Of a stretch of DNA of 64,000 nucleotides, positions 59,943-64,000 are shown one piece after another. The notes below the pieces were generated by a model. That model saw only the letters and a list, made by a program, of their open reading frames with translations. It did not search any database and was not told the DNA's origin. Numbering within the stretch: position 1 is the stretch's first letter; each line of letters begins with the position of its first letter. The DNA lies in contig NZ_FPJO01000030.1 of the NCBI RefSeq assembly GCF_900119365.1, positions 1 through 64,000 of the forward strand, written 5' to 3'. Both the position numbers and the translations under genes were made by a program. The stretch comes from Streptomyces atratus. GTDB taxonomy: Bacteria > Actinomycetota > Actinomycetes > Streptomycetales > Streptomycetaceae.

Positions 59943-61166
59943 TCAGCGGGACGTGTCGAAGACCTCGTCACGGGTGGTGGCGAGGGCGCTCTCCAGCGCG
60001 CCGCGCAGTACGGGGCGGTGCTTCACGTCCCCGGCGATCAGCCGGGGCCGGGAGGCCGCCAGCTCGGTGAGCTCGGCCTCCACCCGGCAGCGCAGCGGCT
60101 CGCCGCCGGCCGCGATGACCTCGCCGGACAGCACGACGACCTCCGGGTCGAGCACGGCGGTCAGGGAGGCGAGACCGGTCGCGAGTCCGGTGGCGAACAG
60201 ATCGAGGAGCCGGGGGTACGGGCCGTCCTCACCCGCCTGGGCGGCCTCGGCGGCGCGGGCGAGCAGCCGGGCCGCGACCTCGTGATGGGTGCCGGGCGCG
60301 CGGATCAGCTCGTCGTCGATGCCGAGCTCCCGGCCCAGCCGGGACAGCACCTGTGCACCCGCCAGTTCCTGGAAGCCGCCCGCGTTCACCTTGGTCACCT
60401 GACGGACCAGCGGGGCACCCGGCACCGGCAGGAAACCCACCTCGCCCGCGCCGCCGGTGAAGCCGCGGTGCAGCCGTCCGTTTATGACGAGGGCGGCACC
60501 GAGCCCCTCCTCGTTCCACAGCAGGACGAAGTCCTCGTACCCCCGCGCCGCGCCCAGCCGCTGCTCGGCCACCGCGACCAGGTTCACATCGTTCTCGTAC
60601 TCCACCGGCATCGGCAGAAAGGCGGCCAGCTCCTCCAGCAGCGTGGGGGAGTGCCAGCCCGGCAGGTGCGAGGCGTACCGCAGCCGCCCGGTACCGGGGT
60701 CGAAGGCGCCCGGGGTGCCGATGACGACCCGGTGCACATCGCAACGGGTGAGCCCGGCGTCCTTCACCGCCCCGTCCAGCGCCTGAGCCACCTGCCGCAC
60801 CACACTCTCGGCGCGCCGCCCGGGCGTGCGCAGCTCGAACTCCCCGACCGTCTCCCCGGTCACATCGGCGACGGCCGCGACGATCCGGCGGGCGTTCACA
60901 TCCAGCCCCGCGACATGCGCGGCCCGCGCGTTCACCCCGTACAACTGCGCGTTGGGCCCCGGCCGCCCGGCCACGGTCCCGGTGGCGACGACCAGCCCGG
61001 CCGCCTCCAGCCGCGCCAGCAACTGCGAGGCGGTGGGCTTGGAGAGCCCGGTCAGTTTCCCGATCCTGGTCCGCGAGAGGGGACCGTGCTCCAGCAGCAG
61101 ATCGAGGGCGGCCCGGTCGTTCATGGCCCGCAGAACGCGGGGCGTACCCGGTGTGGTTCCGGCCAT
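59943..61166 (-). CDS. ROK-family transcriptional regulator of the glycoside operon
   Basis: 407 residues. An N-terminal winged helix (GPLSRTRIGKLTGLSKPTASQLLARLEAAGLV) is followed by the ROK sugar-kinase-like domain: VAGLDVNARRIVAAVADVTG, VIGTPGAFDPGTG, YENDVNLVAVAEQRLG, RGFTGGAGEVGFLPV. Active ROK kinases and most repressors carry a zinc motif with GHxxC and CxCG after this point; here the segment has no Cys at all, so the zinc site is missing. It is likely a repressor released by the sugar or its phosphate. It is the first gene of the operon, downstream of a palindrome, so autoregulation is expected. Confidence 0.9.
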   Translation of the reverse strand: MAGTTPGTPRVLRAMNDRAALDLLLEHGPLSRTRIGKLTGLSKPTASQLLARLEAAGLVVATGTVAGRPGPNAQLYGVNARAAHVAGLDVNARRIVAAVADVTGETVGEFELRTPGRRAESVVRQVAQALDGAVKDAGLTRCDVHRVVIGTPGAFDPGTGRLRYASHLPGWHSPTLLEELAAFLPMPVEYENDVNLVAVAEQRLGAARGYEDFVLLWNEEGLGAALVINGRLHRGFTGGAGEVGFLPVPGAPLVRQVTKVNAGGFQELAGAQVLSRLGRELGIDDELIRAPGTHHEVAARLLARAAEAAQAGEDGPYPRLLDLFATGLATGLASLTAVLDPEVVVLSGEVIAAGGEPLRCRVEAELTELAASRPRLIAGDVKHRPVLRGALESALATTRDEVFDTSR

Positions 61167-61188
61167 GAGTGTTGCACCTGCCCTCTGT

Positions 61189-61203
61189 TAGGAAAGTTTC
61201 CTA
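61189..61203. promoter_or_regulatory. Palindromic operator of the ROK-controlled operon
   Basis: TAGGAAA-G-TTTCCTA is a perfect 15-base palindrome 22 bases upstream of the ROK gene start. Its position over the likely transcription start and AT-rich core make it the obvious site for the ROK repressor. Confidence 0.7.
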
Positions 61204-61318
61204 TTCGGTGAGAGGACGGTATGCGCGCGTCACCTGGCCGTCAATGGGAAGCGCCGGGGTGGCAACCAAAGCGTTACCTGGAATACTTCCGGAATACCCG
61301 GGTCCATGGTGACGCATG

Positions 61319-61349
61319 CCCAACCGGGTCGTCGGTGAACCGGGTTGGG
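61319..61349 (-). terminator. Hairpin after the MscS gene
   Basis: CCCAACCGGGT (61319-61329) pairs with ACCGGGTTGGG (61339-61349) with one mismatch, 26 bases past the stop of the minus-strand channel gene. Confidence 0.65.
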
Positions 61350-61374
61350 GCCGCATCGGCCCGCCCGGCGAGTG

Positions 61375-62439
61375 CTACTTCGAGATGTTCGGCGGGGCGA
61401 TCGGGGCCGTGGCCAGGGACTGGGGGGAGGTGGCCGAGGCGTAGGCCGAGGGGGCGGCGACGCCGGCCGCCGGGTCGGCGCCGGAGGGCTCGTCCGCCTG
61501 GGCCGGGACACCGCCGACGATGCGGATGCCCGCCTCGTCGAAGGCACGCTTGATCCGCCAGCGCAGTTCGCGCTCCACGCCCAGTGCCTTGCCCGGCATC
61601 GTCTTCGCGCTCAGCCGGACCGTCATCGAGTCCAGGAGCACCGCGTCCAGGCCCAGGATCTCCACCGGGCCCCACAGGCGCTCGTTCCAGGGGTCCTCCT
61701 TGGCCATCGCCGTGGCGGTCTCGGTGATCACCGCACGTACCTTGTCGAGGTCCTCCGTCGGGCGCACCATCACATCGACGCCGGCCGTCGACCAGCCCTG
61801 GCTGAGGTTGCCGATCCGCTTCACCTCGCCGTTGCGGACGTACCAGATCTCGCCCTCGGCGCCGCGCAGCTTGGTGACCCGCAGACCGACCTCGATGACC
61901 TCGCCGGAGGCGACGCCCGCGTCGACGGTGTCACCGACGCCGTACTGGTCCTCCAGGATCATGAAGACACCGGAGAGGAAGTCGGTGACCAGGTTGCGCG
62001 CACCGAAACCGAGCGCCACACCGGCCACCCCGGCGGAGGCCAGCAGCGGGGCCAGGTTGATCTGGAACGCGCCCAGGATCATCAGGGCGGCCGTGCCGAG
62101 GATCAGGAACGACGCGACCGAGCGGAGTACCGAACCGATCGCCTCCGAGCGCTGACGGCGGCGTTCCGCGTTGACCAGCAGCCCGCCGAGCGCGGTGCCC
62201 TCCACCGCCTGGGCGCTGCGGTTCATCCGTTCTATGAGCTTGGTGAGAGCGCGCCGGATCGCGATCCGCAACACGATCGCGATCGCCGCGATGAGGATGA
62301 TGCGCAGACCGGTGTTCAGCCAGGTGGACCAGTTCTCCTCCACCCAGCCCGCGGCGTCGCCGGCCTGCTTGGCGGCTTCGTCCAACGAGCTGCCGGGCTC
62401 GGGTGACGGGGCTGCGGCCAACAGGGCGGACAGGGACAC
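61375..62439 (-). CDS. Small-conductance mechanosensitive channel (MscS family)
   Basis: 354 residues. Three membrane segments, the last being the pore helix LLASAGVAGVALGFGARNLVTDFLSGVFMI, followed by the beta domain (EDQYGVGDTVDAGVASGEVIEVGLRVTKLRGAEGEIWYVRNGEV) and a C-terminal alpha/beta domain. It opens under membrane tension to release solutes on osmotic downshock. The N terminus is periplasmic and carries a helical stretch. The last ~40 residues are Pro/Ala/Ser-rich and probably disordered. GTG at 62439 is chosen because GAGGT lies just upstream; the longer frame to 62604 lacks a site. Confidence 0.92.
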   Translation of the reverse strand: MSLSALLAAAPSPEPGSSLDEAAKQAGDAAGWVEENWSTWLNTGLRIILIAAIAIVLRIAIRRALTKLIERMNRSAQAVEGTALGGLLVNAERRRQRSEAIGSVLRSVASFLILGTAALMILGAFQINLAPLLASAGVAGVALGFGARNLVTDFLSGVFMILEDQYGVGDTVDAGVASGEVIEVGLRVTKLRGAEGEIWYVRNGEVKRIGNLSQGWSTAGVDVMVRPTEDLDKVRAVITETATAMAKEDPWNERLWGPVEILGLDAVLLDSMTVRLSAKTMPGKALGVERELRWRIKRAFDEAGIRIVGGVPAQADEPSGADPAAGVAAPSAYASATSPQSLATAPIAPPNISK

Positions 62440-62760
62440 GGTGGGACCTCCAGATGGGCGACGGCCGTCCGACCACATTAACGGGGCATCGGGAATGCTC
62501 CGTTGCCCCGACAGAGTGGCGATAAACGCACCAATCGGGGGATACCGAGGGCGGTGAGCGGCGGCGGGACGGCACCGGCGGCGGTCTCCTGTGGCCGATC
62601 GCACACCCGGCGGGGCCGCCCGGCACCCCGTGGCCCGGGCAAAAATCCTTCCGGCCCGTTACCCGCACGTGGTGGCGCTTCCACCAGGCAGGAGTAGAGA
62701 CTGAGATCGGATCGTCCCGGCGCGAGCCACGCGCCGCCGGCGTACAAGGAGGCATCCACC
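62440..62760. other. Intergenic region between the mscS and HNH genes
   Basis: 321 bases holding two divergent promoters. A small inverted repeat TGGTGG-CGCTT-CCACCA is at 62670-62686. No clear -35/-10 pair is seen on either strand, and no further gene is supported. Confidence 0.5.
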
Positions 62761-63297
62761 GTGCCGCATGTCCTGGTTCTCAACGCGTCGTACGAGCCAC
62801 TCGGCGTCGTACCGCTCCGCCGCGCGCTCGTCCTCGTCCTCGAAAACAAGGCCATCTGCCTAGAGGAGTCCGGCGCCTTCATGCACAGTGCCACCCGGGC
62901 CGTCCCGGCCCCCAGCGTCGTCCGCCTGAAGCGGTTCGTACGGGTTCCCTACCGGGGGCCCGTACCGTTGACCCGCAGGGCGCTGTTCGCCCGGGACGGG
63001 GGCCGCTGCATGTACTGCGGCGCCACCGCGACCAGCGTCGACCACGTGATTCCGCGCAGCCGCGGCGGACAACACGTCTGGGACAACGTGGTGGCGGCCT
63101 GCCGCCGCTGCAACCACTTCAAGGCGGACCGGCACCTGCCGGAGCTCGGCTGGCGGCTGCACCAGCAGCCGGCCCCGCCGACGGGGCTCGCCTGGCGGAT
63201 CATCGGCACGGGACACCGCGACCCGCGCTGGCTGCCGTACTTGCAACCGTTCGGCGCGGACGACGCCATGGCCCGGATCGACGGCATTTCAGCCTGA
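62761..63297 (+). CDS. HNH endonuclease
   Basis: 178 residues, GTG start at 62761 eight bases behind AAGGAGG. The zinc-finger HNH fold is complete: RCMYCGATATSVDHVIPRSRGGQHVWDNVVAACRRCNHFK, with two CxxC pairs, the DHV pair and the Asn. The conserved N-terminal part (VLVLNASYEPLGVVPLRRALVLVLENKA) is the same as in the widely conserved actinobacterial single-HNH proteins encoded in the core chromosome. The family is presumed to act on DNA, but its cellular role is not established. There is no phage or restriction gene nearby. Confidence 0.92.
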   Translation: MPHVLVLNASYEPLGVVPLRRALVLVLENKAICLEESGAFMHSATRAVPAPSVVRLKRFVRVPYRGPVPLTRRALFARDGGRCMYCGATATSVDHVIPRSRGGQHVWDNVVAACRRCNHFKADRHLPELGWRLHQQPAPPTGLAWRIIGTGHRDPRWLPYLQPFGADDAMARIDGISA

Positions 63298-63299
63298 GG

Positions 63300-63342
63300 G
63301 ATCCGGGCCTTCGTCGTCCCCGGGTCGGAAGGGGGCCGGATC
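63300..63342. terminator. Bidirectional hairpin between convergent genes
   Basis: GATCCGGGCC (63300-63309) pairs with GGCCGGATC (63334-63342) with one bulged G. It fills the gap between the HNH gene and the convergent exoprotein gene. Confidence 0.6.
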
Positions 63343-63343
63343 G

Positions 63344-64000
63344 CTACTCCGCCGCGGCGACGGCGTATGCCTCCACCGACCAGAGCGAATAGCCGAACTC
63401 GGTGCCCCGGGCATCGCCCTGGACCCTGAGGTAGCGGGCGTCCTTCGCATCCATCCGGACCGACTCGCGCCCGCCCCTGCCGTCCCGGACGGTGGCCGCC
63501 GTGCGCCAGCTGCGGCCGTCCGAGGAGACCTGGACGCGGTAGCGGGTGGCGTACGCGTCCTGCCAGTGCAGCACCACCCGGCCTATCCGGGCGGCCTGCG
63601 GCAGTTGTGCCTGCCACCAGGCTCCGTCCTCGGCCGGTGAGGACCAGCGGGTCTCCGGGTCGCCGTCGGAGGCGGCCGCCGCCGGGAAGTCCGGGGTCTC
63701 GTCGCCGGACGAGGACGCGGTGGCGGTGCGCAGCAGATCGGGGCCCGCGGTGCGCGGGAACGCCCGGACGGTGAGCGTGCTGCGTTCGTCGCCGAAGCTG
63801 AACGGCACCTCGTACTCCCCGGCCGGGGTGCCCGCCGGGACCGTGATCTCCACGGGCACGTCGGTGCGGGAGCCGCGCGGCACCCGCGTCTGCTTCGGGA
63901 CCTCCACCCTGATGCCCTTGGGCGCCTTCGCGGTGAGCGCGCCGCGCACCTCGGCGGGGCGCCGGGCGGCGAGGCGCGCCTCGACCCGCTGCGGCTCGCC
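63344..64000 (-). CDS. Discoidin (F5/8 type C) domain exoprotein, 5' part outside the window
   Basis: The last 218 residues of a longer protein, open to the window edge. First visible is a beta-sandwich of the alpha-galactosidase NEW3/NPCBM type (PRGSRTDVPVEITVPAGTPAGEYEVPFSF). The discoidin domain follows (LLRTATASSSGDETPDFPAAAASDGDPETRWSS...VVLHWQDAYATRYRVQVSSDGRSWRTAATV...ARYLRVQGDARGTEFGYSLWSVEAYAV). These C-terminal modules bind carbohydrate and are common on Streptomyces glycosidases, such as beta-N-acetylglucosaminidases. The catalytic domain, if any, lies beyond base 64000. The GTG at 63949 is internal, not a start. Confidence 0.88.
   Translation of the reverse strand, partial: GEPQRVEARLAARRPAEVRGALTAKAPKGIRVEVPKQTRVPRGSRTDVPVEITVPAGTPAGEYEVPFSFGDERSTLTVRAFPRTAGPDLLRTATASSSGDETPDFPAAAASDGDPETRWSSPAEDGAWWQAQLPQAARIGRVVLHWQDAYATRYRVQVSSDGRSWRTAATVRDGRGGRESVRMDAKDARYLRVQGDARGTEFGYSLWSVEAYAVAAAE

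Overview
The window is high-GC actinobacterial DNA, almost certainly from a Streptomyces chromosome. Coding third positions are nearly all G or C, GTG and TTG starts are common, many genes overlap by ATGA or GTGA, and the gene families (iol operon, PknG-GlnH-GlnX, TQXA surface protein with a LAETG sorting signal, EttA, CUT1 sugar importers without their own ATPase) are typical of that genus. I count about 45 genes, one tRNA, one clear pseudogene and one possible relic. No CRISPR array, insertion sequence, integrase or phage region is visible.

Layout. 1-2350: copper export (copA, partial; copZ) behind a near-perfect CsoR-type palindrome. 2351-9771: a myo-inositol catabolic locus. An IolE/IolH-like gene diverges from iolC, an aldolase-type gene, iolB, iolD and the semialdehyde dehydrogenase iolA/mmsA. 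Its control region carries three copies of a 13-base motif that abuts the -35 and -10 boxes. 9787-12723: small membrane or conserved proteins of unknown role. 12892-16427: an unusual one-chain protein (exported alpha/beta hydrolase, PepX_C-like domain, membrane segment, cytosolic ABC ATPase) with its permease. 16560-21954: a von Willebrand lipoprotein, a DUF1772 protein, the decayed remains of a sugar ABC importer, a nucleotidyltransferase and an FG-GAP protein. 22233-22305: tRNA-Arg(TCT).

22467-26202: a possible small upstream ORF followed by two overlapping P-loop GTPases. Then come an SSB paralogue, a thioester (TQXA) cell-wall protein, ettA, an acyl-CoA thioesterase and an unknown gene. 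31546-34289 (minus): two translationally coupled secreted hydrolases. 34402-41496 (minus): a MacB-like ATPase with two giant FtsX-type permeases. 41674-43190: truncated haemoglobin divergent from a PIMT-like methyltransferase, with a perfect 12-base palindrome between them.

43197-54117 (minus) is the most interesting block. It runs glnX, glnH, a coiled-coil gene, pknG, a PP2C phosphatase, a von Willebrand protein and an FHA protein. The mycobacterial glnX-glnH-pknG amino-acid-sensing core is thus joined by a matching phosphatase, a phosphothreonine reader and two accessory proteins. 54456-61166 (minus): a ROK regulator followed by a sugar-binding lipoprotein, two permeases, a family 4 glycosidase and a BadF-type sugar kinase, read as one operon with a palindromic operator at its head. 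61375-64000: an MscS channel, an HNH nuclease and the 3' end of a discoidin-domain exoprotein.

All function calls come from reading the translated sequences. No database search was possible.
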